A stretch of DNA of 64,000 nucleotides from a bacterium (GTDB lineage: Bacteria > SZUA-79 > Acidulodesulfobacterales > Acidulodesulfobacteraceae), in NCBI GenBank assembly GCA_021800805.1, contig JAJYYR010000003.1:67304-131303 (forward strand), given 5' to 3'. The notes under the pieces are model-generated. The model saw only the letters and a program-made list of their open reading frames with translations, was not told the DNA's origin and ran no database searches. The position numbers were made by a program, and so were the translations under genes. How positions within the stretch are numbered: position 1 is the first letter of the stretch; every line of letters starts with the position of its first letter. Shown here piece by piece: positions 44,787-54,262 of this stretch.

Positions 44787-45668
44787 TTAAGCAAATCTTT
44801 TTAATCCGGCTTCATCTATTTCATGAATTTTTTTTAAGACCCGGTCGATTATCCAGTCCGGGGTAGATGCCCCCGCGGTGATACCGACTTTTTTTGCATT
44901 TATAAACCACTCCGGATTAACTTCCGTTTCCGTTTCTATATGATAGGTATCTTTTTGAATTTTTCTACATATATTCTGCAGTTTATTCGTATTTGCGCTG
45001 TTATATCCGCCTACCACTATCATTACGTCGACATTAGACGCTATAATCCTAGCCTCCTCCTGTTTTATCATAGTAGCGTCGCAAATAGTTTCAAAGACGA
45101 CTACCTCTTCTTTTGCTATTTTATTTATCTCGTCTATTACGAGTCTATAAAAATTCACGTCTTGCGTAGTCTGTGAAATTAATGCCAATTTTTCGGATAC
45201 GGGAACTTTTCTTAGATCCTCTATATTATTTATAACTAAAAATCGTCCTTTGGCGGCAAAACTTATCACGCTTTGAACTTCCGGATGATTTTTATCTCCG
45301 ACCATTATTATAAAGTAACCGTTTGAAGCGGCTTCGCTTATATAATTTTGGGCTTTTTTTACAAACGGACAGGTGGCGTCTATTATTTTTAAGCCTTTAA
45401 GTTTTAATTTTTCCATAACTTCGGCTTTAATTCCGTGAGAACGTATGAGTATGGCGTCGAAACAACCGCAATCTATATCTTCTATCGGAAACACGCCTTT
45501 TTCTTCCAAAGACTTCACTACTTGAGGATTATGTATGATAGGACCCAGCGTATTTAATGTATTTAATTTTTCTGAAGGATTATATTTGTCCGCGGCGTCT
45601 AAAGCCATATTAACGGCTCTTTTAACCCCGAAACAAAATCCGGCGGAAGGCGCCACTATAATTTCCAT
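44787..45668 (-). CDS. ispH: 4-hydroxy-3-methylbut-2-enyl diphosphate reductase
   Basis: Last MEP step, an iron-sulfur enzyme yielding IPP and DMAPP. The three cluster Cys are visible: C12 (GFCFGVKRA), C100 (DATCPFVKKAQ) and C196 (ICDATMIKQEEA). RSHGI, HPEV, SQTTQ and GGYNSANTNKL are also conserved. The length is 293 aa. It follows aroA directly (15-bp gap); the cmk gene often found between aroA and ispH/rpsA in other bacteria is absent. Confidence 0.97.
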   Translation of the reverse strand: MEIIVAPSAGFCFGVKRAVNMALDAADKYNPSEKLNTLNTLGPIIHNPQVVKSLEEKGVFPIEDIDCGCFDAILIRSHGIKAEVMEKLKLKGLKIIDATCPFVKKAQNYISEAASNGYFIIMVGDKNHPEVQSVISFAAKGRFLVINNIEDLRKVPVSEKLALISQTTQDVNFYRLVIDEINKIAKEEVVVFETICDATMIKQEEARIIASNVDVMIVVGGYNSANTNKLQNICRKIQKDTYHIETETEVNPEWFINAKKVGITAGASTPDWIIDRVLKKIHEIDEAGLKRFA

Positions 45669-45683
45669 ATTTTTATTATCCTC

Positions 45684-47039
45684 TTATGCCGTTATTTCCG
45701 AAAGAATGGCGAAAAACTCGGGAAAAGAGGTATTTATGCATCTTATATCCCTTATTTCTATTTTCCTGTTTTTAATAATTAGTCCGGCAATTATCATCGA
45801 CATAGCGATTCTGTGGTCGCCGAACGAATTTAATGCGGTTAGTTTCGGCTTAAAGTTTACCAAATCCGGTCTGCCGTTTATCTCAAAACCGTCTTCTAAT
45901 TCTTTTATATCGACTCCGATTCTGCTTAAATTAAAAACTATCGTTTTGATTCTGTCGCTTTCTTTAACTCTCAATTCCTTTGCACCCGTTACAATCGTTT
46001 TTCCTTCCGCAAAAGAAGCGATTACCGAAAAAATCGGAAACTCGTCTATCATATCTGGAACCAGTTCGGGAGGGACGGTTATGCCTCTAAGAGCGGAGTA
46101 TTTTGCTTTTATATAGCCCGTTTTTTCCGGAACTTCTCCGGTAACGGTCAAACTAACGTCTGCGCCCATCATTTCCAGCGCCTTAATAAGTCCCGTTCTT
46201 TTATCGTTAAGGAGAACATTGCCGACGGTAATTTCAGAACCTTCACTTAAAATACCCAGCGCGATAAAAAATGCGGCGCTGCTGAAATCGCCGGGAATAT
46301 TGATATTAAAAGGTTTCAATTCACCTTTGCCGCGCCCTTTAACCGTTATAAGACTGCCGCCGTTAACCGGGGCATCGACATTAATCGGATACCCCTGCAG
46401 TTTTAATAAATTTTCGGTATGGTCCCTCGTTTCCTTTTTCTCAAATATAACCGTATCCCCTTCTGCAAAAAGAGCGGCAAGCATAATACAGGATTTAACC
46501 TGTGCGCTCGGCACCGGAACTTCATAAAAAATAGATTTTAATCTGCTCCCCGTAAGCGCTAAAGGCGGATAACCGCCGCCTTTTCGTCCGGTTATTTTAG
46601 CCCCCATAAGGCTTAACGGTTCTATTATGCGCTTCATCGGACGGGAATTAAGATACTTGTCTCCGGAAATGACGGAAAAAAAATCGTTCCCTGCAAGTAT
46701 CCCCGCCAAAAGTCTCGTCAGCGTTCCGGAATTAGCGGCATTTATTACTGATTCGGGTTCTTTTAAGCCGTAAAGACCTGCGCCGTTTATTATAAAATCC
46801 CTGCCTGAACCGTTTAAATTTTGTTTTTTAATATTTACGCCGAGTTTCCTGAATGCCGCAACTGTAGCCAGATTATCCCTCGATAAAGATAAATTGGATA
46901 CGACCGATTTTCCGGAGGCTAAACTTCCGAGCATAACAGCCCTGTGGGATATCGATTTATCTCCGGGAACTTCGAGTCCGGCTTTAATTCCGCTTAAAAG
47001 ACCTTTAACTAAGACTTTATCCTGTTTAAATTCTATCAA
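45684..47039 (-). CDS. aroA: 3-phosphoshikimate 1-carboxyvinyltransferase (EPSP synthase)
   Basis: Sixth shikimate-pathway step, joining PEP to shikimate 3-phosphate. The two-domain fold has EVPGDKSISHRAVMLGSLA near the N-terminus, NSGTLTRLLAGIL, PSAQVKSCIMLAALFAEG, and RVKESDRIKTI with DHRIAMSMIIAGL near the end. At 451 aa it resembles the class II-like long forms. The start overlaps tyrA by 4 bp. Confidence 0.96.
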   Translation of the reverse strand: MIEFKQDKVLVKGLLSGIKAGLEVPGDKSISHRAVMLGSLASGKSVVSNLSLSRDNLATVAAFRKLGVNIKKQNLNGSGRDFIINGAGLYGLKEPESVINAANSGTLTRLLAGILAGNDFFSVISGDKYLNSRPMKRIIEPLSLMGAKITGRKGGGYPPLALTGSRLKSIFYEVPVPSAQVKSCIMLAALFAEGDTVIFEKKETRDHTENLLKLQGYPINVDAPVNGGSLITVKGRGKGELKPFNINIPGDFSSAAFFIALGILSEGSEITVGNVLLNDKRTGLIKALEMMGADVSLTVTGEVPEKTGYIKAKYSALRGITVPPELVPDMIDEFPIFSVIASFAEGKTIVTGAKELRVKESDRIKTIVFNLSRIGVDIKELEDGFEINGRPDLVNFKPKLTALNSFGDHRIAMSMIIAGLIIKNRKIEIRDIRCINTSFPEFFAILSEITA

Positions 47040-47914
47040 ATCCCTGCCTCTTTCCGCTCTCCCGCAATTTTCTCTAAGTAAGAACTTAAACTTTCTTTAT
47101 CTCCCGTTTCTATAAATCCTTTTATAGTATTTGCCGACGCCGTAAAGTCTTCCAAAGAAGCAATAATGTTTGCGCCGTTCATAAGAAATATATCCGTCCA
47201 TAATTTGGCGGAAGAAGACGCTATTCTTGTCGAATCCTTAAAACCGTTTCCTATAAAACCGGTAAGTCCGTCTGCATTTTTATTTTTATTCAAAATATAA
47301 GAAAGCGCCGTATCGGACAGCAAAAAAGCTATAAGATGCGGGAGATGGCTTGTGTATGCCGCTATATCGTCGTGCATCTCAGCCGTAGTAAAAATAACGT
47401 TCATATTTAAAGATTTCCAGAATTCCGCCGTTTGTTCTATTTTTTCCATTCTCCGCTTATCCGTTAAATCGGCGTCTTCTCTGATAACTATACATTTTTT
47501 GCCGTCAAAAAGCGAAAAATCGGCATTTTCCGGTCCTGTTTTATCCGAACCGCACATAGGATGGGAACCTACGAAATTTCTAATGTTTTTTGCCTCCGCG
47601 TTAGAAGTAATGCCCTTTTTAACGCTCCCTATATCGGTCGCTAAAGGCGCATTGAGAAAAAAAATCCCGTGTTCTTCAAAAAAAGCTGTGATAGCAGCGG
47701 GAGGAATACACATTATTATCAGGCAGTCGGATAAGCAGACCTCTTTTTCGATATCGGCGGCGTCGTCTATTATCCCTTTAAAAATACAGTAATCAATGTT
47801 GTTTTTAACGGCATCGTATCCTTTGATTTTTGTTTCCGGAAATTTTCTTTTGACGGCTCCCGCAAGGGATGCGCCCATAAAGCCGAGTCCTATTATACGA
47901 ATTTCTTTAAACAT
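47036..47914 (-). CDS. tyrA: Prephenate dehydrogenase
   Basis: Oxidative decarboxylation of prephenate in tyrosine synthesis. The Rossmann GLGFMGASLAGAVK is at about 9-22, and FVGSHPMCGSDKTGPENAD contains the catalytic His region; TSHLPHLIAFLLSD follows. The length of 292 aa has no chorismate mutase or ACT fusion; mutase activity is provided by PheA. The MITE-like element lies between aroF and this gene. Confidence 0.94.
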   Translation of the reverse strand: MFKEIRIIGLGFMGASLAGAVKRKFPETKIKGYDAVKNNIDYCIFKGIIDDAADIEKEVCLSDCLIIMCIPPAAITAFFEEHGIFFLNAPLATDIGSVKKGITSNAEAKNIRNFVGSHPMCGSDKTGPENADFSLFDGKKCIVIREDADLTDKRRMEKIEQTAEFWKSLNMNVIFTTAEMHDDIAAYTSHLPHLIAFLLSDTALSYILNKNKNADGLTGFIGNGFKDSTRIASSSAKLWTDIFLMNGANIIASLEDFTASANTIKGFIETGDKESLSSYLEKIAGERKEAGI

Positions 47915-47945
47915 AACACGCGATAAATTAGGATTAAATATAATT

Positions 47946-48105
47946 TAATTTTGCAATAGGGTTTTTTATTTCTGGATTCCCGCTTTCGCGGGAATGACGC
48001 CTAAATGTTAAAATTTTAGATTTCCCTAATGTCATTCCCGCGAAAGCGGGAATCCAGAAATTGCATAACTTTAGAATATGTTTCATAATTTCTAATGCAA
48101 AATTA
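47946..48105. repeat. 160-bp MITE-like element with nested inverted repeats
   Basis: The inner arms are a perfect 31-bp inverted repeat (47968-47998 and 48031-48061), each containing ATTCCC-N8-GGGAAT as in Neisseria dRS3 repeats. Outer arms TAATTTTGCAATAG (47946-47959) and CTAATGCAAAATTA (48092-48105) match 13/14 when inverted. It has no coding capacity and sits between aroF and tyrA. A right-truncated relative is at 25423-25542. Confidence 0.85.
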
Positions 48106-48120
48106 AGGTATATAAATTTA

Positions 48121-49140
48121 TTATATATTTCTATTAACCGCCTTTGCTACCGACCTTGCTTTCTTTATCAAATCGTCGAAGGTATCGTATTTTAAAGACT
48201 GCGCCCCGTCCGAAAATGCTTTTTCCGGCACCGGATGAACTTCTATCATAAGCCCGTCTGCTCCAACTGCAACTGCCGCAAGGGAAAGCGGTTCGACGTA
48301 ATACCATACTCCCGCCGCATGGGAAGGATCGACGATGACCGGAAGATGGGAAAGCCTTTTTAATACCGGGACGGCGCTTAAATCCAGCGTATTTCTAGTA
48401 GAGGTTTCGTAAGTCCTTATTCCTCTTTCGCACAGTATTACCTGCTCGTTGCCGTTTGACATAATATATTCGGCGGACATCAAAAATTCCTGAATAGTCG
48501 AACACAAACCTCTTTTAAGTATGACCGGCTTATTTATCTTGCCGACCTCCTGAAGCAGTCTAAAATTCTGCATATTTCTTGCGCCTATCTGTATAATGTC
48601 GGCATAAGAGCATATAAGGTCTAAATCTCTGGGGTCCATTACTTCCGTTGCGACTAATAGTCCGGTTTTTTTTCTTGCCTCGCTTAAATATTTAAGCCCT
48701 TCTTCGCCGAGCCCCTGAAACGTATAAGGACTTGTTCTCGGCTTAAATGCCCCGCCCCTTAATATTTTAGCCCCGGATTTTTTAATATTTTCCGCAATTT
48801 CGATAAGATTTTCAAGATTCTCTACGGCGCAGGGTCCGGCTATAACGGCTATATCGTCTCCGCCTATTTCTATATTTCCGATCTTAAAGATGCTCCTTTC
48901 CTTGCCCAGTTCTTTTGAAGCCAGTTTATACGGTTTGGATATTCTAATGGCTTTATCCACTCCGGCAAGCGCCTCCGCCTCTTCAAAAAAAACCTTAACC
49001 GCATCTTCGTGTCCTATACATCCTATTATCGTAACGTCGGCTCCTTCGGATATATGAGGTTTAAGACCCGCCTGTTCTATTTTGCTAAGGATATAATTCA
49101 TTTCATCCCTCGTAGCTCCTTTTTTTAAAACTAAAATCAT
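48121..49140 (-). CDS. aroF: DAHP synthase (3-deoxy-7-phosphoheptulonate synthase)
   Basis: First shikimate-pathway step, condensing PEP with erythrose 4-phosphate. An N-terminal ferredoxin-like regulatory domain (1-85) precedes the TIM barrel, with [41 protein letters not shown] and VDPSHAAG. This is the AroF/AroA(B. subtilis)-type DAHP synthase, usually feedback regulated through the N-domain. The length is 339 aa. It precedes tyrA in the train, separated by the repeat element. Confidence 0.95.
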   Translation of the reverse strand: MILVLKKGATRDEMNYILSKIEQAGLKPHISEGADVTIIGCIGHEDAVKVFFEEAEALAGVDKAIRISKPYKLASKELGKERSIFKIGNIEIGGDDIAVIAGPCAVENLENLIEIAENIKKSGAKILRGGAFKPRTSPYTFQGLGEEGLKYLSEARKKTGLLVATEVMDPRDLDLICSYADIIQIGARNMQNFRLLQEVGKINKPVILKRGLCSTIQEFLMSAEYIMSNGNEQVILCERGIRTYETSTRNTLDLSAVPVLKRLSHLPVIVDPSHAAGVWYYVEPLSLAAVAVGADGLMIEVHPVPEKAFSDGAQSLKYDTFDDLIKKARSVAKAVNRNI

Positions 49141-49193
49141 CTATTTCCTCCCTTAACCGTATTTTTATTTATTTATCATCAATTCTTTTCTTT

Positions 49194-49385
49194 TCATGCC
49201 ACTTCCATTTCCGCAATTTTTCTTATATAAGGAACGGCATTTGAGATTATATCGTTGTAAATATCCTTAAGATTTTCCTTTAATTCGTCTAATGATTCTC
49301 CCTGCGTCATATAATCGGGGTATTCATACAAATAACCCAGCCAAATATTTTCATCCTGCCAATAAACAAATTTTATTTTATTCAT
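49194..49385 (-). CDS. HicB-like (UPF0150) protein, apparently orphan
   Basis: A 63-aa protein with the HicB/UPF0150 fold pattern: a beta strand FVYWQDENIWLGYLYEYPD, then the TQGESLDELKENLKDIYND turn-helix. HicB proteins are usually antitoxins of HicA RNases. No hicA-like gene lies on either side (hisC is 55 bp upstream, aroF 53 bp downstream), and the DNA-binding tail of longer HicB proteins is absent. A toxin-antitoxin role is therefore unproven. Confidence 0.78.
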   Translation of the reverse strand: MNKIKFVYWQDENIWLGYLYEYPDYMTQGESLDELKENLKDIYNDIISNAVPYIRKIAEMEVA

Positions 49386-49440
49386 TTAAATACCTCCGTT
49401 AATATCTTATTTTACTCTATCGGCAGATAATTGTAAAATT

Positions 49441-50535
49441 TTAAGTAAGTCTGCGTAATGCTTTAATTAATTTAACGTTTTCTTTATGAGTGCCTATGGT
49501 AATTCTTATCATATCGTCGTAGCCGAATCTGTCCATAGGTCTTACTATAACGCCGCCGTCCAGAAGTTTTTCGGATATTTTCGCGGCTTTTTGCCCTTTT
49601 AATTTTACTAATATAAAATTTGCTCCTGTTTTTATAAACTCTAATCCCATTTTTTTAAATCCGCCGTATAGGTAGTTTTTCTCGGTTTCGTTTGTCTCTA
49701 TAACTTTTTCAAGATATTCTTTATCTTCTAAAGCGGCGGCGGCGGCGGCTAAAGAAAGCGAATTGACGTTAAACGGCTCTCTCGTCCTATCCATGAGCGA
49801 AATTAAATCTTTATTGCCTATTCCATAACCGACCCTAAGTCCTGCAAGTCCGTAAACTTTGGAAAACGTCCGCAAAACGAGAACATTGGGAAAATCCGCT
49901 ATATCTATGTCTTCGATTAAAGATTTACCTATATACTCGATATAAGCTTCATCGACTATAATTAACACCCCGTCGTTTACTTTTTTAATAAAATTTATAA
50001 TTTTATCGTTAGAAAAAAAAGTGCCGGTAGGATTATTGGGATTTGATATAAAAACAATTTTTGTTTTATCGTCGATTAATTTATAAATGTCGTCCAAATC
50101 TAACGAATAGTCTTCTTTGAGCCTGCTTATTTTTAATTTTAAACCGAGCTGTTCGCCGGCAAGATAATATGCCACGAAAGAAGGAAAAGGAGATACAATG
50201 TTTTCGTCCCTTTCGCAAAACGTTCTTGCGGCTATATCTATCAATTCGTTTGAACCGTTTCCGAGAATAAAATTTTCTGATTTTAAATTAAAAATCTTGA
50301 CTAATTCCTGCTTTAGATAAAAACCCGAACCGTCGGGATACCTGTTTAAATTTTTAAGATAAGACTTAATAGCTTTAAGGGCGAGGGGCGAAGGACCGAG
50401 AGGATTTTCGTTCGACGCCAGCTTGACGATATTTTTTATTCCTTTTTCTCTTTCGACTTCTTCTATGGGTTTGCCCGGGATATAAGGATTTATCTTGTAA
50501 ATATAATCCGGCGCTTTGACGTTAAAAGATTTCAT
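49441..50535 (-). CDS. hisC: Histidinol-phosphate / aromatic aminotransferase
   Basis: PLP fold-type I aminotransferase of the HisC family. Visible are LASNENPLGPSPLAL, the cofactor-binding SNPNNPTGT and DEAYIEY, the Schiff-base Lys in RTFSKVYGLAGLRVGYG, and a C-terminal RPMDRFGYDDMIRITIG. At 364 aa the length is normal. Placement beside aroF, tyrA and aroA suggests it serves phenylalanine/tyrosine transamination as well as, or instead of, histidine synthesis. Confidence 0.92.
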   Translation of the reverse strand: MKSFNVKAPDYIYKINPYIPGKPIEEVEREKGIKNIVKLASNENPLGPSPLALKAIKSYLKNLNRYPDGSGFYLKQELVKIFNLKSENFILGNGSNELIDIAARTFCERDENIVSPFPSFVAYYLAGEQLGLKLKISRLKEDYSLDLDDIYKLIDDKTKIVFISNPNNPTGTFFSNDKIINFIKKVNDGVLIIVDEAYIEYIGKSLIEDIDIADFPNVLVLRTFSKVYGLAGLRVGYGIGNKDLISLMDRTREPFNVNSLSLAAAAAALEDKEYLEKVIETNETEKNYLYGGFKKMGLEFIKTGANFILVKLKGQKAAKISEKLLDGGVIVRPMDRFGYDDMIRITIGTHKENVKLIKALRRLT

Positions 50536-50559
50536 AAATAACTCCTTTTCCCCGTGAAT

Positions 50560-51216
50560 TTACCTGTGCGAACCTGTAAACTTAACCGTTGCGGCAGGTT
50601 TCTTAACCGAATAATCTTTGGGTTTAGCCGTTTTCTTAATATCTTCCAGCGTATTTTGGACTACCGACCGTTCATAGATTTTAACCCATGCGCAGTCCAT
50701 ATTCTCGTCGATTTCGCATTTATAATTTTTCATACCGCCGCAAGGGCCGTTCAACAGCCCTTTTGGACATAAAGTAACCGGACAGATTCCGCCGGTTTCG
50801 TTTAAAACGCAGTTTCCGCATAAAGAACACATCTCTTTAAGTGAAGATAGATTCTCTATATTGCCCAAAAACATCGTATCCACGCCTGAAACTACTTTTA
50901 TGTTATCGGGAAGAGCTAAAACGGCGGACTGCACTCCACTGCCGCACGATAAAACCAGAACGGTTTGCGCTTTCGACAAACCCTCTTTGTTATCCCTTGC
51001 CGCTTTTCTGACTTTCTGAAGGTGGCACATAGCGTCTATTACATATGTTCCTTCGACGGCGATATTTTCTCCCGTTAAAATACTCCTCATCGCTTCCACT
51101 TCTTTTGGTCCGCCGGTCCTTGAGGTATCCGAACAGATGCCGCAGCCGAATATAAAAACCGAACCTTTAATTTTTTTTATTATATCGCCTAATTCTTTTT
51201 GTTTGGATACTATCAT
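50560..51216 (-). CDS. metV: MetV-like methylenetetrahydrofolate reductase C-terminal-domain protein
   Basis: A 218-aa zinc or FeS protein of the MTHFR_C family; MetV partners MetF in Wood-Ljungdahl acetogens. Cys pairs abound: FGCGICSDTSRTGGPKEV, LVLSCGSGVQ, and the C-terminal cluster CSLCGNCVLNETGGICPV with CPKGLLNGPCGG. It is 8 bp after folD and ends 24 bp before hisC. The partner metF lies 4 kb upstream, beyond folD and porBADC. Functional pairing with MetF is inferred from family knowledge. Confidence 0.88.
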   Translation of the reverse strand: MIVSKQKELGDIIKKIKGSVFIFGCGICSDTSRTGGPKEVEAMRSILTGENIAVEGTYVIDAMCHLQKVRKAARDNKEGLSKAQTVLVLSCGSGVQSAVLALPDNIKVVSGVDTMFLGNIENLSSLKEMCSLCGNCVLNETGGICPVTLCPKGLLNGPCGGMKNYKCEIDENMDCAWVKIYERSVVQNTLEDIKKTAKPKDYSVKKPAATVKFTGSHR

Positions 51217-51224
51217 TTTAAAAT

Positions 51225-52100
51225 CTATCCCTTTAAAATCATTTTTGAAGCCGATTTAACGGTGTTTTCCATTAACACGGCAACGGTAAGGGGGCCTACG
51301 CCGCCGGGAACGGGCGTTATTTTTGAAACTTTATTTATAACCCTTTCAAAATTTACGTCTCCGCAGAGCTTCCCGCCTATATTGGAAATACCGACGTCTA
51401 TAACTACTGCCCCTTTTTTAACGTATTCTTCGTCTATTAGATGCGCTTTGCCGGTTGCAGATATTAAAATATCGGCATTAGACGCAATAGATTTTACGCC
51501 TTCGGTAAATATGTTTAAGGACGAAACCGTTGCAAATCTGTTCATAAGCATAATTGCAAGCGGCTTGCCCACGATATTGCTCTGTCCGATTATAACGCAG
51601 TTTTTCCCTTTAACCGTAATATTATAATAATCCAGCATTTTCACGATACCGTAAGGAGTGCAGGGGTAAAAAGGGGCGTTTTCGGTAAAAATTTTCCCAA
51701 CGTTTAATGGATGAAATCCGTCGACGTCTTTAGCGGGATTTATCGCCTCCATTATTTTTTTTTCGTCAATATGGGGGGGGAGGGGCAGTTGAACAAGAAT
51801 ACCGTGAATTAAAGGGTCGTTATTTAATTCTTCTATTTTATTTAAAAGCGCTTTTTCTGTAAAAGATGCCGGATAAATATCTTTTTCGGATAATATTCCG
51901 CACCTCTGCGCGGCGCGCTCTTTGTTCCTGACGTAAACTACGGAAGCAGGATTTTCTCCGACCAGAATAACGGCTATAGACGGAACTATTCCTTTATTTT
52001 TTAATTCTACGATTTTTTTCGATATAGATAATTCTATTTCCGAAGCGATTAGTTTTCCGTCTATTAACTTTTTTTGAATATCGGAATTATTCCAAGTCAT
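51225..52100 (-). CDS. folD: Bifunctional methylene-THF dehydrogenase / methenyl-THF cyclohydrolase
   Basis: Interconverts methylene-, methenyl- and formyl-tetrahydrofolate. Active-site VYVRNKERAAQRCGI contains the family Tyr and Lys; HGILVQLPLPPHID, KDVDGFHP, the Rossmann IGQSNIVGKPLA and TPVPGGVGPLT are all present. The length of 291 aa is normal. It begins at the porB stop (TAATG overlap), which ties it to the pyruvate oxidoreductase genes, and leads into metV. Confidence 0.96.
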   Translation of the reverse strand: MTWNNSDIQKKLIDGKLIASEIELSISKKIVELKNKGIVPSIAVILVGENPASVVYVRNKERAAQRCGILSEKDIYPASFTEKALLNKIEELNNDPLIHGILVQLPLPPHIDEKKIMEAINPAKDVDGFHPLNVGKIFTENAPFYPCTPYGIVKMLDYYNITVKGKNCVIIGQSNIVGKPLAIMLMNRFATVSSLNIFTEGVKSIASNADILISATGKAHLIDEEYVKKGAVVIDVGISNIGGKLCGDVNFERVINKVSKITPVPGGVGPLTVAVLMENTVKSASKMILKG

Positions 52101-52996
52101 TAAATTAAACCGAAACGCTCGATATTTTCGTCGGCAATTTTCTGAATTTTTTCTATTTCGGCTCTACCTGCATCATCCTTAAACAGATGCTTAAATCTTC
52201 CCTGTAGTTTAAGATATTCTTCTACCGGAATTTTCCTGCTTATCTTCTTAACCGAAATTATTTTGTCGTATTCCGCCTCAAATAAAGGATAAAGACCGGT
52301 CTGCACCGCAAGCTGCGCAAGTTTTACCGAATATTTCGGTTCGTATTTCCAACCCGGAACGCACGGAACGTCAACCTGCAGATATTTGGCTCCCGTAATA
52401 GACTTAGCCTTTTTAACCTTTTTTTGAAGGTCCATGGGATAACCTGCGGATGCAACCGCAGTGTATGGAATTCTGTGCGCCATTGCAATTTCCGGCATAT
52501 ATTTTTTGGGCCTCTGGTTTCCGAAAGATTCTTTTCCCGCAGGACTTGTGGTAGTATAGGCATCGAAAGGGGTCAAGCCGCTTCTCTGGTATCCGGTATT
52601 CATATATGCGCCGTTGTCGTAACAGACGTATAGAACATCGTGGTTTCTCTCAAACATGCCGCTTAATGCCTGAAGACCTATGTCTGCCGTGCCGCCGTCC
52701 CCGCCTTGAGCAATAACCGTTATACCGTCCTTCTTACCCATAGCTTTAAGCGCCGCTTCCACCCCGGAAGCCACCGCCGCAGAATTTTCAAAAAGAGAAT
52801 GTATCCACGGAATTTTCCAAGACGACTCCGGCCAGCGGGTCGAAAAAACTTCGAGACAACCGGTGGCGTTAGTGGCGATAGTATTTTTACCGAGAATTTC
52901 CATTATCAGTTTCACGCTCATAGACTGGGCGCATCCTGAACAGCCGGTATGCCCCATCGTGAACAGTTCGGTATGAGCTTCCTCTTTAGTAAGCAT
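52100..52996 (-). CDS. porB: Pyruvate:ferredoxin oxidoreductase, beta subunit
   Basis: TPP-binding subunit. Cluster ligands C19 and C22 are in TGCSGCAQS. The TPP motif is GDGGTADIGLQALSG with DNGAYMNTGYQRSG. GLTPFDAYTTTSPAGK is typical for pyruvate rather than 2-oxoglutarate enzymes. The length is 298 aa. Together with porC, porD and porA it forms the four-subunit enzyme that interconverts pyruvate and acetyl-CoA plus CO2 with ferredoxin. Confidence 0.94.
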   Translation of the reverse strand: MLTKEEAHTELFTMGHTGCSGCAQSMSVKLIMEILGKNTIATNATGCLEVFSTRWPESSWKIPWIHSLFENSAAVASGVEAALKAMGKKDGITVIAQGGDGGTADIGLQALSGMFERNHDVLYVCYDNGAYMNTGYQRSGLTPFDAYTTTSPAGKESFGNQRPKKYMPEIAMAHRIPYTAVASAGYPMDLQKKVKKAKSITGAKYLQVDVPCVPGWKYEPKYSVKLAQLAVQTGLYPLFEAEYDKIISVKKISRKIPVEEYLKLQGRFKHLFKDDAGRAEIEKIQKIADENIERFGLI

Positions 52997-53050
52997 ATTT
53001 ATTTTTCCTTTTTATATTTCTATTTTATTATTATATTATTTTAGTTTAGT

Positions 53051-54223
53051 TTAAAGATACTGCTGGGACAATCCTATAAATTCGCCGTCCACGTTTTCTT
53101 CTTTTTCCGCCCTCGCAACGAGGTCGTGAATATTTTTCGGCGTAATATCCCTGCCGCCGAGTCCAAGAGTATAACCGTTGACGCTGACTGAATTAATTTT
53201 ATGCTTAAATAAAGAATCCCTTATTTCTACCGAAAGAATCCCGCCTTTTCCCGGGCATATCGCTTTTTCTATTACTATAACGTTTTTCACATTTTTAAGG
53301 GCGGAAACGATTTCTTCTTCAGGGAACGGTCTGAATGAACGCACTTTAAGGACGCCTATCTTTTTCCCTGATTCTCTTAACTCATCGACGGCATCTTTTA
53401 TCGTGCCGAGAACAGAACCCATTGCCGCTATTACCGTCTGAGCATCGTCTATTTTATAAGATTCCGTCAAACCTCCATAAAACCTGCCGAACATATCTTT
53501 AAACTCTTTTGCGGCGTCGATTATAACATTTCTTGAAAAATTCATAGCGTTATAAAGGTTATATCTCGCTTCCATATAAACGGAAGGCTCGCCCAGCGTT
53601 CCAAAAGAATACGGATTTTCGACGTCCAATTTATATTCCATATTTAAGGGCGGAAGATACTCTCTTACCTTTTCGATATCGTCTATGGTTTCGACTACCT
53701 CAAAAGTATGGGTTAAAACAAACCCGTCCACGTTAACGATAACCGGAAGCATTACATCCTGATTTTCGGCAATCTTAAATGCCTGAATATGCATATCGTA
53801 GGCTTCCTGATTATTTTCGGCGACAAGCATAATCGCGCCGGTATCTCTTATAGCCATAGCATCCTGCATATCGTTCCAAATATTTATAGGAGCGGAAATC
53901 GCCCTGTTGGCGACGGTCATAACGACCGGAAGCCTCATTCCCGCAATATTATACACGACTTCTTCCATATATAATAATCCCTGAGAAGCCGTAGCCGTAT
54001 ATGTTCTGACCCCGCATGCGCTTGCGCCCAGCACTACCGAAGCCGCCGAATGTTCGCTTTCCACCATAATAAATTCGGCTTTTAAATCGCCGTCTGCGAC
54101 CATTTGTGAAAGATGTTCGACTATATGCGTCTGGGGCGTAATAGGATAAGCCGAAATGACGTGCGGCTCGGCTAATTTCACCCCTTCGGCGATAGCCATC
54201 GAACCTTCCAAAACTTTTTTCAT
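53051..54223 (-). CDS. porA: Pyruvate:ferredoxin oxidoreductase, alpha subunit
   Basis: The alpha subunit carries the substrate and pyrimidine-side domains. Visible are MAIAEGVKLAEPHVISAYPITPQTH split as an activation loop, MVESEHSAASVVLGASACG, TATASQGLLYMEEVVY, and a C-terminal transketolase-like KVRSFRPFPEEEI. At 390 aa the length is standard. It is separated from porB by 54 bp and from porD by 39 bp; all run in one direction. Confidence 0.94.
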   Translation of the reverse strand: MKKVLEGSMAIAEGVKLAEPHVISAYPITPQTHIVEHLSQMVADGDLKAEFIMVESEHSAASVVLGASACGVRTYTATASQGLLYMEEVVYNIAGMRLPVVMTVANRAISAPINIWNDMQDAMAIRDTGAIMLVAENNQEAYDMHIQAFKIAENQDVMLPVIVNVDGFVLTHTFEVVETIDDIEKVREYLPPLNMEYKLDVENPYSFGTLGEPSVYMEARYNLYNAMNFSRNVIIDAAKEFKDMFGRFYGGLTESYKIDDAQTVIAAMGSVLGTIKDAVDELRESGKKIGVLKVRSFRPFPEEEIVSALKNVKNVIVIEKAICPGKGGILSVEIRDSLFKHKINSVSVNGYTLGLGGRDITPKNIHDLVARAEKEENVDGEFIGLSQQYL

Positions 54224-54262
54224 TTTATGTCCACCCGTTAATTCAATATGTTTAGTTAAAAA

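Noticed and set aside
44732..44794. Upstream start for rpsA
   Set aside because: It overlaps ispH and lacks a Shine-Dalgarno, whereas ATG 44731 has AGGAGG upstream and gives the expected S1 N-terminus.
47968..48061. Repeat pair considered as a CRISPR remnant
   Set aside because: There is only one inverted pair, with no direct repeat-spacer periodicity and no cas genes in the window.
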